Assembly: GCA_021811865.1 (NCBI GenBank)
Contig: JAKAQB010000035.1
Location: 1 to 35,395, forward strand
Direction: 5' to 3'
DNA from: Actinomycetes bacterium
Lineage (GTDB): Bacteria > Actinomycetota > Acidimicrobiia > Acidimicrobiales > Palsa-688
Length of the DNA: 35,395 nucleotides
Shown: positions 8,035-15,548 of the stretch, piece by piece
Layout of the letters: every line of letters starts with the position of its first letter
How positions within the stretch are numbered: the stretch's first letter is position 1
Made by a program: the position numbers and the translations under genes
The notes under the pieces: generated by a model
The model's database searches: none
Seen by the model: only the letters and a program-made list of their open reading frames with translations
What the model was told of the DNA's origin: nothing

Positions 8035-9111
8035 TCACCCGGCCCCGGCGCCGGCGGTGCCCGAGACAAGCACCGTGACCGGTCGCGCCGACATGGTGAT
8101 GAAGTCCCGGGCCCAGGCCGGATCGAAGAAGGTCGCCGGCCCCTGGATGCCACCGGCGAGGAGCTTGTGCCCGTTGGCTGGATCAGCCAGCCCGTGGGCG
8201 CCCGCCGGGCGGTAGGTGGCGAACACCGGCCAGTAGGGGTTGATGTCGAGCTCCATAGCCCTGACCGCCCCGCACCGGACCAGGATCTCGGCCAGCTGCA
8301 TCGGATCGAGGGCGGGGCCGTATGCGAAGACCAGTGCCCCGTCGGAGGTGATCCCGACACCGGACCGCCACTGATGGTCGACACCGGGAACGGAGGCAGC
8401 GCACGACACGACCCCGCAGGTGTTGCCCCACGCCTGCCAGTCGGCGCTCCGAGCGGCGGCGGTCGGGCGCCCGCCGTCGACGAGCAGCACCAGGTTCTGC
8501 CGCACGCCGACCACCGCGCCGGTCATGGACACCTCCCGACCCCACGCCCCGACGTCGACACCACCGCTGCGGTAGATCACGAAGGAGGCGGCCCCGGGGC
8601 GCAACGGAACGATCACCCGGCCCTCGGTGTAGTAGCCGCCGTGGGCGTCCGGCATCTTGAATCCGCCGTTGAAGGCGGCGACCAGCGTCGACGCCTGGGC
8701 AGGCTCGATGGGGGCGGTGTACCGGTATGGACCGCCGCTTGGGCTCACCGACCCCGAGTACAGCCGGGCGGACAGCAGCCGGGTGTCCATCCAAGCAACC
8801 CCGGCCAGCTGGGTCCCGCCCGGCGGCACGACGGTCGTCTCGAAGACGGCCGCCGTCCCCTCCACCCGTCGCCCCGACGGCGCCCACGGCCGGGCGGGGT
8901 CCCCCGGAAACGGCGTCAGGGGCGGTGGCACCGGGAGGGCTGCCACGATGGCACGGGGCACGACGGCAGGAGCCGTGCTGGCAGGCGGCCGGGCGGTGGG
9001 CGGCGCGGAGGTTGGGCGGCTGGCAGCCCGCACCGGCGGCGCAGCGACCCCGCAGGAGCTCGCAACGACCACAGCCACGAACAGCGCCGCGCCCGACAGC
9101 GCTGCCCTCAT
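8035..9111 (-). CDS. Phosphodiester-glycosidase-like (NAGPA domain) lipoprotein
   Basis: 358 aa from ATG 9111; a GTG at 9135 would add eight residues. The later start gives a clean lipoprotein signal: MRAALSGAALFVAVV then VASSC with Cys20 as the lipidation site. A Pro/Ala/Thr-rich linker follows to about residue 70. The NAGPA-like domain holds FNGGFKMPDAHGGYYTEG and GAASFVIYRSG, closely matching the paralog at 14-1180, and a late MELDINPYWPVF. A Cys pair in NTCGVVSCA may form a disulfide outside the cell. By family analogy it may act on a phosphodiester-linked sugar in the envelope; no substrate can be assigned. It stands alone on its strand. Confidence 0.75.
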   Translation of the reverse strand: MRAALSGAALFVAVVVASSCGVAAPPVRAASRPTSAPPTARPPASTAPAVVPRAIVAALPVPPPLTPFPGDPARPWAPSGRRVEGTAAVFETTVVPPGGTQLAGVAWMDTRLLSARLYSGSVSPSGGPYRYTAPIEPAQASTLVAAFNGGFKMPDAHGGYYTEGRVIVPLRPGAASFVIYRSGGVDVGAWGREVSMTGAVVGVRQNLVLLVDGGRPTAAARSADWQAWGNTCGVVSCAASVPGVDHQWRSGVGITSDGALVFAYGPALDPMQLAEILVRCGAVRAMELDINPYWPVFATYRPAGAHGLADPANGHKLLAGGIQGPATFFDPAWARDFITMSARPVTVLVSGTAGAGAG

Positions 9112-9264
9112 GATCCGATGGCGAGGCCGGCCCACCGGCCCAGGTTAGAAACGGGTCGGACCGTCGCAGGCATCAGCGCCGTGCGCTGGAGTGCGGGCGT
9201 GTTGTCCCGCGCGACGGTCGGTGACCGGTGAAGACCGGCGCCACACGACTCTCGAGGGGCCTAC

Positions 9265-9293
9265 TGGACCAGGGTACCCTGTAGGGGTATAGT
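9265..9293 (+). promoter_or_regulatory. Copper-responsive promoter and CsoR-type operator
   Basis: TGGACC at 9265-9270 and TATAGT at 9288-9293 are spaced by 17 bp, a good sigma-A-like promoter. Between and overlapping them lies the inverted repeat TACCC-N5-GGGTA (9275-9289), which resembles the G/C-run pseudo-palindromes bound by CsoR. CsoR bound here would block RNA polymerase until Cu(I) releases it. Confidence 0.65.
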
Positions 9294-9314
9294 AATGACT
9301 CCGAGGAGACTGCC

Positions 9315-9596
9315 GTGTATGGCTATGCCAGCAACCGTGAGGACTACCTGAAGCGTCTTCGCCGCATCGAAGGGCAGGTGCGCGGCCTGCAGCGGATGAT
9401 CGAAGAGGACCGCTACTGCATAGACATCCTCACCCAGGTGTCGGCAGCCACCAAGGCGCTGCACTCGGTGGCGCTCGGCCTGCTCGAGGACCACCTGGGT
9501 AGCTGCGTAGTACAGGCCGCCGCCGCCGGAGGGGTGGAAGCGGCCACCAAGGTCAAGGAGGCCTCGGATGCCATCTCCCGGCTGCTGCACTCGTGA
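9315..9596 (+). CDS. csoR: Copper-sensing transcriptional repressor CsoR
   Basis: 93 aa from GTG, with GAGGAG at 9303-9308 as ribosome binding site. It is an all-helical DUF156 repressor. The Cu(I) ligands of the CsoR class are all present and correctly spaced: C35 (in RYCIDILTQ), H60 and C64 (in EDHLGSCVV). It therefore belongs to the copper sensors rather than the nickel/cobalt (RcnR) or formaldehyde (FrmR) groups. The basic N-terminal segment DYLKRLRRIEGQVRGLQRM contributes to DNA binding. It heads an operon with the copper ATPase 24 bp downstream and a copper chaperone, and an operator lies in its own promoter, so autoregulation is expected. Confidence 0.93.
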   Translation: MYGYASNREDYLKRLRRIEGQVRGLQRMIEEDRYCIDILTQVSAATKALHSVALGLLEDHLGSCVVQAAAAGGVEAATKVKEASDAISRLLHS

Positions 9597-9620
9597 CGGG
9601 TCGATGGGCAAGGCAAACCC

Positions 9621-12170
9621 ATGAGCGACACAACGACCGAACCGACACCCGCAACTGTCGACTTCGGCATCGAGGGGATGACTTGCGCCTCGTGCGTGCG
9701 CCGCGTCGAGCGGGCCCTCGGCAACGTCGAGGGCGTAGCGGAGGCCCGGGTCAACCTGGCCACCGAGTCCGCCAGTGTCGTCCTCTCACCCGGGCACCCG
9801 GTCGATCACGACGTGCTGGCGGAGGCGGTGGAGCGGGCCGGTTACCGCATCGTCCCCCCCGGCCACCCCTTTGGCGCCGGGTCCAGGAGGCTGTCGCTGA
9901 CCCTGGAGATCACTGGCATGACCTGCGCGTCGTGCGTCCGCCGCGTGGAACGGGCCCTCGGCAACGTCGAGGGCGTAGCGGAGGCCCGGGTCAACCTGGC
10001 TACCGAGCTCGCGCAGGTGGAGCTGTCGGCGCCCGTCGACACCGAGGCCCTGCTACGAGCAGTGGAGACCGCCGGCTACAGCGCAGCGCCTGCGGCGGCG
10101 ACATCCGACCCGGCCCAAGAGGCTGCCGAGCGCCGCGCCCGCCGCCGCGCCGACCTGCGCCGCCGGAGGGTCAAGCTCAGCGTCGGCGCGCTGCTCAGTG
10201 CCGCCGTACTCACTCTCGCCTACGGCATACCCAGCCCAACATGGTCCCCGTACTGGCAGCTGGCCCTCACCACCCCGGTGTTCGCCTGGGTCGGCTCCGG
10301 GTTCCACCGCGGAGCACTGACCAGCCTGCGCCACGGGGCGGTCAACATGGACACACTGGTGTCGCTGGGCTCCGCCGTAGCCTTCTTCTACTCGGTGGCG
10401 GCCACCTTCGCGCTTCGAGGTCAGGCGACCTACTTCGACGTCGCGGCGGTCATCGTCACGCTGATCTCGATCGGGAAATACCTCGAGGTGCTCACCCGGG
10501 GGCGCGCTGGGGAGGCCATCGAGGCGCTGGCCGGTCTGGCGCCTCGGACCGCCCACCTGCTCGCCCGGGCGGGGGCGGTCGCCGGGAGCGGATCGGCCGG
10601 CGTGGACATCGCCGCCGCTTCGCTGAGGCCCGGAGACGTGGTGGTCGTCCGGCCCGGCGAAACGGTGCCGGCCGACGGGATGGTGACGGAGGGCTCGGCC
10701 GGCGTGAACGAGTCGATGGTGACCGGCGAGAGCGTCGCTGCCCTCAAGGTCCCCGGCGACGACGTGATCGGAGGGACCGTCAACGGCCTGGCGGCGTTGC
10801 ATGTGCGGGTCACCCGGACCGGCGCGGACTCGACCCTCGCCCAGATCACGGCGCTGGTCGAACGCGCTCAGATGGAGAAGTCCAAGGCGCAGCGCCTCGC
10901 CGACCGGGTCTCGTCGGTCTTCGTCCCGGTGATCCTGCTGGCGGCGACCGCCACGTTCACCGGCTGGCTGGCCAGTGGGCGTCCTCTCGTCGACGCCCTC
11001 ATCCCAGCGGTGGCCGTGCTGGTGGTGGCCTGTCCCTGCGCCCTCGGCCTGGCCACCCCGGTGGCGGTCATGGTCGGCACCGGAAGAGGAGCCGAGCTGG
11101 GGTTGCTCGTCTCCGGCGGCCAAGTCCTCGAACGGGTCCGGGGACTCCGCACCGTGGTGGTCGACAAGACCGGCACCCTCACCGCCGGCCGCCCCCAAGT
11201 CGTCGATGTGATCACCCTCGACGGGACCGACGGATCCGAGGCGCTTGCCCTGGCCGCCGCTACGGAAGCCAACTCCGAACACCCCTTGGCCTGCGCCATC
11301 CAGGAGGCGGCGACAGCCGCCGGCATCGCCGTCCCTGCCCCCCCCATCGATGCCGAGGCCAGCCCAGGCAAGGGCCTAACCGCCCATGTATGCGGCCGGA
11401 ACGTCGCAGTGGGCTCCGTGGAGTGGCTGGCCGCCAGCGCCGGCGCTCCGGCAGGCGAGGGAAGCACGCCGGTGACGCCAGGTGTCCGAGCCGGTGAGGC
11501 GACGCGCGCCGCACAACAGCTCGCCGAGCGGGGCCGGACCACCGTCGGTGTGGCCGTCGATGGCGAACTGCGCTTGGTCGTGGGCATCACCGACCCGCTC
11601 CGGCCCGACGCCGTTGCCGGGGTGAACCGCCTGCACGCTCAAGGGCTCAGGGTCGTGATCGCCAGCGGCGACCGCCCGGAGGTCGCTCGGCTCGTCGGAG
11701 CCGATGTTGGTGCCGACGAGGTGCACTCCGGCCTACACCCCGATGACAAGGCCGCCCTCGTCCGGCAGCTCCAAGAGCATGGGGCCGTTGCCATGGTGGG
11801 CGATGGGATCAACGACGCTCCGGCCCTCGCTACCGCCGACGTCGGCATCGCCGTCGCCAGCGGGACAGGTGTCGCCATGGCCACCGCCGACATAACCCTC
11901 GTCCACGGCGACATCGGCGCCGTCGCCGATGCCATCTCCCTGGCTCGCGCCACCCGCCGGATCATCTGGCAGAACCTGGCCTGGGCGTTCGGCTACAACG
12001 TGGTTCTGATCCCCCTCGCCGCGGCGGGGATCCTTCCCCCCATGTACGCGGCGCTGGCCATGGCCGCCAGCTCGGTCAGCGTCGTGACCAACGCCCTGCG
12101 ACTCCGCCGATTCTCAGCAGACAGCAGCCATCAGCGACCGCGCGCCCGACCGGGACCACTCTTGGCCTGA
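9621..12170 (+). CDS. copA: Copper-exporting P1B-type ATPase with two metal-binding domains
   Basis: 849 aa. Two N-terminal HMA domains carry GMTCASC (Cys 22/25 and 102/105), followed by eight predicted membrane helices. The signature CPC of Cu+-ATPases sits at 471-473 (VACPCALGLATP). Other catalytic motifs are VTGES in the actuator domain, D515 in DKTGTLT as phosphorylated aspartate, SEHPLA in the nucleotide-binding domain and GDGINDAP near 728. It exports Cu(I) from the cytoplasm at the cost of ATP. It follows csoR and precedes a CopZ-like chaperone, forming a complete copper homeostasis operon. The two HMA domains share an exact 50-nt stretch (9711-9760 and 9951-10000), pointing to recent internal duplication or gene conversion. 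Confidence 0.95.
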   Translation: MSDTTTEPTPATVDFGIEGMTCASCVRRVERALGNVEGVAEARVNLATESASVVLSPGHPVDHDVLAEAVERAGYRIVPPGHPFGAGSRRLSLTLEITGMTCASCVRRVERALGNVEGVAEARVNLATELAQVELSAPVDTEALLRAVETAGYSAAPAAATSDPAQEAAERRARRRADLRRRRVKLSVGALLSAAVLTLAYGIPSPTWSPYWQLALTTPVFAWVGSGFHRGALTSLRHGAVNMDTLVSLGSAVAFFYSVAATFALRGQATYFDVAAVIVTLISIGKYLEVLTRGRAGEAIEALAGLAPRTAHLLARAGAVAGSGSAGVDIAAASLRPGDVVVVRPGETVPADGMVTEGSAGVNESMVTGESVAALKVPGDDVIGGTVNGLAALHVRVTRTGADSTLAQITALVERAQMEKSKAQRLADRVSSVFVPVILLAATATFTGWLASGRPLVDALIPAVAVLVVACPCALGLATPVAVMVGTGRGAELGLLVSGGQVLERVRGLRTVVVDKTGTLTAGRPQVVDVITLDGTDGSEALALAAATEANSEHPLACAIQEAATAAGIAVPAPPIDAEASPGKGLTAHVCGRNVAVGSVEWLAASAGAPAGEGSTPVTPGVRAGEATRAAQQLAERGRTTVGVAVDGELRLVVGITDPLRPDAVAGVNRLHAQGLRVVIASGDRPEVARLVGADVGADEVHSGLHPDDKAALVRQLQEHGAVAMVGDGINDAPALATADVGIAVASGTGVAMATADITLVHGDIGAVADAISLARATRRIIWQNLAWAFGYNVVLIPLAAAGILPPMYAALAMAASSVSVVTNALRLRRFSADSSHQRPRARPGPLLA
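9711..9760 (+). repeat. Internal direct repeat in copA, copy 1
   Basis: These 50 nt are identical to 9951-10000, exactly 240 bp (80 codons) downstream. Both encode RALGNVEGVAEARVNLA of an HMA domain. Confidence 0.9.
9951..10000 (+). repeat. Internal direct repeat in copA, copy 2
   Basis: Second copy of the 50-nt repeat at 9711-9760; the flanking sequence of the two HMA domains differs more. Confidence 0.9.
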
Positions 12171-12215
12171 GAGCAAACCACCAGCACTGCAACCGCACCC
12201 AAATGGAGCAAGCCA

Positions 12216-12422
12216 ATGAGCACCCTCGACCTGACCGCCAACGACATCTCCTGCGCCCACTGCAAGAACACCATCGAGCACGCTCTCGGCGGGACACCTG
12301 GCGTCCAGCAAGTCGAAGTCGACATCGACACCAAGACCGTCCACGTCGCCTTCGACGACGCCGAGATCGACGCCGCCACCATCAGGGCGAAACTCGACGA
12401 CATCGGCTACCCAGCGACCTGA
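12216..12422 (+). CDS. copZ: CopZ-like heavy-metal-associated chaperone
   Basis: 68 aa, a single HMA domain with beta-alpha-beta-beta-alpha-beta length. The metal site is ISCAHC (residues 11-16), where CopZ more usually has MTCxxC. The replaced Met and the His between the cysteines are seen in some actinobacterial copies and could shift metal preference, but the location directly behind copA supports Cu(I) delivery to the ATPase. GGAG at 12203-12206 precedes the ATG. The 45-bp gap after copA has no terminator-like hairpin, so it is probably in the same transcript. Confidence 0.85.
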   Translation: MSTLDLTANDISCAHCKNTIEHALGGTPGVQQVEVDIDTKTVHVAFDDAEIDAATIRAKLDDIGYPAT

Positions 12423-12460
12423 TGGGAGTGGAGGCGCTCGGGGGCAACCGGACCGGCATC

Positions 12461-12946
12461 CAGTCCATTCCTCGCCCGATGACCATCTCAAGCTGGTCGA
12501 CCAGCAGGTGATCGCCTGAGCGTGGCGATGGTCGGGCGGCGCCAAAGCCAACAATCCAGGTCAGTCGCCGACCCTGTGAGGGTCGCCTCCGCCGTGGCTC
12601 GGGTGTCGTCGGCCACGATGAGGCAGGCCTCGTCCAGGCGCGTGCCGTTGTCGGGATCGGTGTCGCCGAGCCGACCGAGGTGACCGGCCAGGTGCTGCCG
12701 GTGTCAGCGGCCTGAAGTCGTATGACGCCCGAGTCGTTCGGGGAGATCATCGCCCACTCGGGTGCATGCCCCGTACATGGCGCGGAGCGCCTCGTCGACC
12801 CGTCGCCGCTCAGCCGGGCGCCCATCGGCGCCAGCGACCCGGTGATGACCTCGGCGTCGATCCGGTGGATCAACGCCTCGTGGGTTTCGCGGCGGCGGAC
12901 GAAGCCGACGCTCTGGTCGGTGTGCCAGGTCCATCCGAGTTCGGCG
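12461..12946 (-). pseudogene. Maleylpyruvate-isomerase-like (MDMPI/TIGR03083) protein, multiply frameshifted
   Basis: Three minus-strand frames together rebuild the second half of an MDMPI-family protein. One frame gives SVGFVRRRETHEALIHRIDA, matching the R..HE...HR.DAE pattern of the family. A second gives VDEALRAMYG. The first frame resumes with DSGVIRLQAADTGSTW. A third gives ATLTGSATDLDCWLWRRP, the usual end of the C-terminal domain, and the first then gives GDHLLVDQLEMVIG. At least three frame changes are needed, and the N-terminus is replaced by an unrelated fragment at about 12947. Intact relatives are metal/thiol-dependent enzymes of the DinB-like fold. The copy is dead. Confidence 0.55.
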
Positions 12947-12947
12947 G

Positions 12948-13087
12948 TCGACCCGCAGCGACAGGTACAGGTGGGGCCCGTGCAGTTCTCCCCTGGCACA
13001 TCGACACCCCTCCTTCCCGCATCGGCGGCGTTGTTCCAGCAGGGAACCGGCCATTACCTCGGCAAGATCAGGGATCTGTCGAGCGAT
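12948..13087 (-). pseudogene. N-terminal fragment of a DUF6788-like Cys-rich protein
   Basis: The frame reads RQIPDLAEVMAGSLLEQRRR then CGKEGCRCARGELHGPHLYL and SLRVD. The CGKxGCRCArGxLHGP pattern is typical of small zinc-ribbon-like DUF6788 proteins often found in mobile DNA. After SLRVD (about 12948) the expected continuation is lost and the sequence turns into a maleylpyruvate-isomerase-like remnant in another frame. An ATG at 13054 is available, and the frame stays open to 12704, but the rest of that product does not look like protein. Confidence 0.45.
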
Positions 13088-13149
13088 GCAGCTGGCTTGG
13101 GTGGCCGATCGACCGATCCGCCCTCTCCGCCTACACGATCTCCAGAGCG

Positions 13150-13374
13150 AGAGGCCTTCACCTCACGGGGTAAGCGGATGCCGATCTTCTGCAACTGCAA
13201 CAGTGCCGGGGGGGGGATTGGGTTCCCCTGCTGCCCGGTGAGGAACTGCACCACCTACCCGCCGGCATGGAGGTTCGGTACGTAGCAGTTGACGTACAGC
13301 CGGTCGAGGTACTCCAGCTCGAGGACCACGTGTCCGTCGAGCCCGTCGTTGATGTCCACCACGTCGAGAGTCAC
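13150..13374 (-). pseudogene. Actinobacterial conserved hypothetical fragment with an internal nonsense codon
   Basis: From a GTG at 13374 the frame reads VTLDVVDINDGLDGHVVLE, then LDRLYVNCYVPNLHAGG, a TAG stop (13257-13255), and in the same frame VVQFLTGQQGNPIPPPALL and IGIRLPREVKAS. From memory, actinobacterial proteins starting with this INDGLDGHV/LDR/YVPNLQ/GQVV/GNPIPSPAL sequence exist, and they have Gln where the TAG stands, so CAG to TAG is the simplest explanation. The rest of that protein is missing after about 13150. I know no function for the family. Confidence 0.45.
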
Positions 13375-13524
13375 CGGTGACGTGATAGCGCACGAGGGCC
13401 CGCTTTGCCGCCCCGACCGGCTCAGGCCTTCGCCAGCTGCGCCGCGCGAGGAGGCCGGGGGGCGCCTAACCCCGCCTAACCCTCTCCCGCCGAGGAGTTC
13501 CTGCCATCTCCGATCCTCTTGCCC

Positions 13525-13577
13525 TTGACTGTGGCGGCCGCCCAAGGTATCTTACCACTGTGCAGCATATGGATACC
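13525..13577 (+). promoter_or_regulatory. Promoter and candidate IclR operator; leaderless start
   Basis: TTGACT (13525-13530) and TATCTT (13548-13553) are separated by 17 bp. Transcription would begin near 13560, the first base of the GTG start codon, so the mRNA is probably leaderless. GGTATC (13546-13551) and GATACC (13572-13577) form an inverted repeat spanning the -10 and start codon, a plausible autoregulatory site for the IclR protein. Confidence 0.5.
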
Positions 13578-14330
13578 CTGTCCACGATGCGGACAGCGGA
13601 ACAGGGCGGGGGCATAGCGGTGCTGGCCAAGGCGTTCCAGGTGCTCGACGCCTTGACCGACGAAAAGCCAGAGTCGGTCTCGCAGCTCGCGAACGCCCTC
13701 GACCTGCCGCGAACCACCGTCCACCGGATCCTCCAGACCCTGACCTCCCAGGAGGTCCTCACACCATCGCTCCAACCCGGACCCAAGCTGATCCGCTGGG
13801 CGCTTGCTGCGCTCAACGTCGGAGGGATCAGGGAAGCCAGCGGCCCCGTTCTCGATCGGCTCGTCGAAGCCTTTGGAGAGACGGCAAGCGTCTTCGTAAG
13901 AAGTGGCTCCACCAGAACCTGCATCGCCCGGCGGGAAGGCACCGAGCAGATCAGGCACAGCCTGAGTATCGGGATGTCCATCCCGCTCCACGTCGGCTCT
14001 GGAGGGCGAATCCTTCTCGCCTGGGTACCCAGCGACGAGCGGAAGCGCCTGATTCGGGAGTCCCAGTCGGTCTCGGGAGCGCCGGTGGTGGAGCCCGATG
14101 GAGGCTGGCAAGCGATCAGAGAGAAGGGTTGGGCGATCACCATGGGCGAGCGCGACCCAGTCCTCGCCTCGATCAGCGTTCCGGTATACGACCCGGACGG
14201 GCGAGTAGTCGCCGCGCTCAGCCTCTCCGGTCCGCGGATGCGCTTCTCGGATAGGCGAGCCTCCGAGATGGCGACGCAACTAAAGACGGAAGCACAGATT
14301 CTCGGCGCTCAGATCGAAAGGGGTGCGTGA
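13560..14330 (+). CDS. IclR-family transcriptional regulator
   Basis: 256 aa from GTG; ATG codons at 13569 and 13587 are alternatives. Residues ~20-80 are the winged helix-turn-helix, with recognition region LANALDLPRTTVHRILQTL. Residues ~90-250 are the IclR effector-binding domain, with TASVFVRSGSTRTCIARREG, PLHVGSGGRILLAW and SISVPVYDPDGRVVAALSLS. IclR proteins sense small organic acids and control catabolic operons. Its stop overlaps the start of the downstream CoA-transferase, so regulator and enzymes are translated from one message. The likely inducer is the substrate, or a CoA/acid intermediate, of the pathway encoded downstream. Confidence 0.9.
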   Translation: MQHMDTLSTMRTAEQGGGIAVLAKAFQVLDALTDEKPESVSQLANALDLPRTTVHRILQTLTSQEVLTPSLQPGPKLIRWALAALNVGGIREASGPVLDRLVEAFGETASVFVRSGSTRTCIARREGTEQIRHSLSIGMSIPLHVGSGGRILLAWVPSDERKRLIRESQSVSGAPVVEPDGGWQAIREKGWAITMGERDPVLASISVPVYDPDGRVVAALSLSGPRMRFSDRRASEMATQLKTEAQILGAQIERGA

Positions 14331-15535
14331 TGAGCGAAACTCCTCCGCTCGACGGGCTGCGGGTCATCGAGTTCGGTCAGTTGGTTGCCGCCCCCTCAGT
14401 TGGACGGATACTCGCCGATTTCGGCGCCGATGTCGTGAAGGTCGAGGCCCCGGGTGGAGACCCCCTTCGCAGTTGGGGCGCCACCTCGGGAGGCTCGGGT
14501 AGCTGGTGGTGGCGGATGCAGGCCCGGGGCAAGCGGCTGGTGGCGATCGACCACAACAACCCGGAAGGGCGGAGGGTATCGCTGGGGCTCACGAAGGGCT
14601 GCGATGTTCTCGTGGCCAACCTCAGGCCGGGGAGGATGGAGTCCTGGGGGCTCGGGTATGCCGAGGTGTCCGCCGCCAACCCAGCCATCGTCTACGCCAA
14701 CATCTCCGGCTTCGGAGCAACCGGACCCTACAGGATGCGCCCTGGCTTCGGAAATATCGCCGAGGCCATGGGCGGGTTGCGCTACGTTACCGGCTACGCC
14801 GACCGGCCGCCCGTGCGGACCGGCCTATCGCTGGGAGACGAGCTCGCGGCGCTCCAGGCGGTAATCGGCATCCTGCTCGCCCTACGTCGGCGCGAGACGG
14901 ACCCCGGACACCGGGGGGAGTTCGTAGATGTCGCGCTCAACGAGTCGGTGCTCGCAATAACCGAGGGGTTGATCCCGGAGTACGCGAACGCCAGCATCGT
15001 GCAGGAGCGCACCGGAAACCAGCTCCTCAGGTCGGCCCCATCGAACATCTACCCGACGTCGGACGGTCGCTGGGTAGCGATCAGCGCCAACAGCACCACG
15101 ACCTTCGTCAGCCTCGCCAAGGTGATGAACCGCCCGGAGCTCGCTGACGACCCTCGCCTCATGACCAACCCCGGACGAGTCGCGGCCGCCGACGAGCTGG
15201 ACGAAGCCATCACAAGCTGGAGCCTGCAGCACGACCACGACTCGCTGCTCGACCTGCTTGACGGGGCCGGCATTCCATCAGGGCCGGTAATGAGTGCGAA
15301 GGAGATCTACGAGGATCCCCAACTCTCCGCCCGCAACATGATCCGGCGCACCCACACCCGGTCTGGCGACCCGGTCGAGATGCTCGGCGTAGTTCCAACC
15401 CTCACCAGCTCTCCAGGTACCATCCGCTGGGCGGGAGGAGAGATTGGAGAGGACACCGACGCGGTCCTGGCCGAGTACCTCGGCTTGCCGCCGCACGAGG
15501 TGGAGCGGCTGCGCGAGCACGGCGCAGTCAGGTAG
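14330..15535 (+). CDS. CaiB/BaiF family (class III) CoA-transferase
   Basis: 401 aa from the ATG that shares one base with the iclR stop (TGATG). Family features: PLDGLRVIEFGQLVAAPSVG near the N-terminus, LADFGADVVKVEAPGGDPLR, GYAEVSAANPAIVYANISGF, and D170 in LSLGDELAALQA at the position of the catalytic Asp that forms the acyl-aspartyl anhydride. The C-terminal third has GIPSGPVMSAKEIYEDPQL. Class III transferases move CoA between carboxylic acids, here probably from succinyl- or acetyl-CoA to the acid released or imported by the neighbours. Substrate is not readable from motifs. It lies 13 bp before the amidohydrolase. Confidence 0.9.
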   Translation: MSETPPLDGLRVIEFGQLVAAPSVGRILADFGADVVKVEAPGGDPLRSWGATSGGSGSWWWRMQARGKRLVAIDHNNPEGRRVSLGLTKGCDVLVANLRPGRMESWGLGYAEVSAANPAIVYANISGFGATGPYRMRPGFGNIAEAMGGLRYVTGYADRPPVRTGLSLGDELAALQAVIGILLALRRRETDPGHRGEFVDVALNESVLAITEGLIPEYANASIVQERTGNQLLRSAPSNIYPTSDGRWVAISANSTTTFVSLAKVMNRPELADDPRLMTNPGRVAAADELDEAITSWSLQHDHDSLLDLLDGAGIPSGPVMSAKEIYEDPQLSARNMIRRTHTRSGDPVEMLGVVPTLTSSPGTIRWAGGEIGEDTDAVLAEYLGLPPHEVERLREHGAVR

Positions 15536-15548
15536 GGGGTGCTCTCGA

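Noticed and set aside
6421..9231. 936-aa plus-strand frame across the acyl-CoA dehydrogenase and lipoprotein genes
   Set aside because: Covers two clear minus-strand genes. The product is disordered Arg/Gly/Pro-rich sequence with no motif.
10053..11282. Long minus-strand open frame (409 aa) opposite copA
   Set aside because: It lies wholly inside copA, which has all P-type ATPase motifs. The antisense product is low-complexity, as expected from high G+C codon bias.
9593..11497. 634-aa plus-strand frame overlapping copA
   Set aside because: Off-frame reading of copA, Arg/Gly-rich with no domain.
13466..13485. Direct repeat GCCTAACCC resembling telomere-type repeats
   Set aside because: Only two copies, 10 bp apart, in ordinary intergenic sequence; no reason to infer a function.
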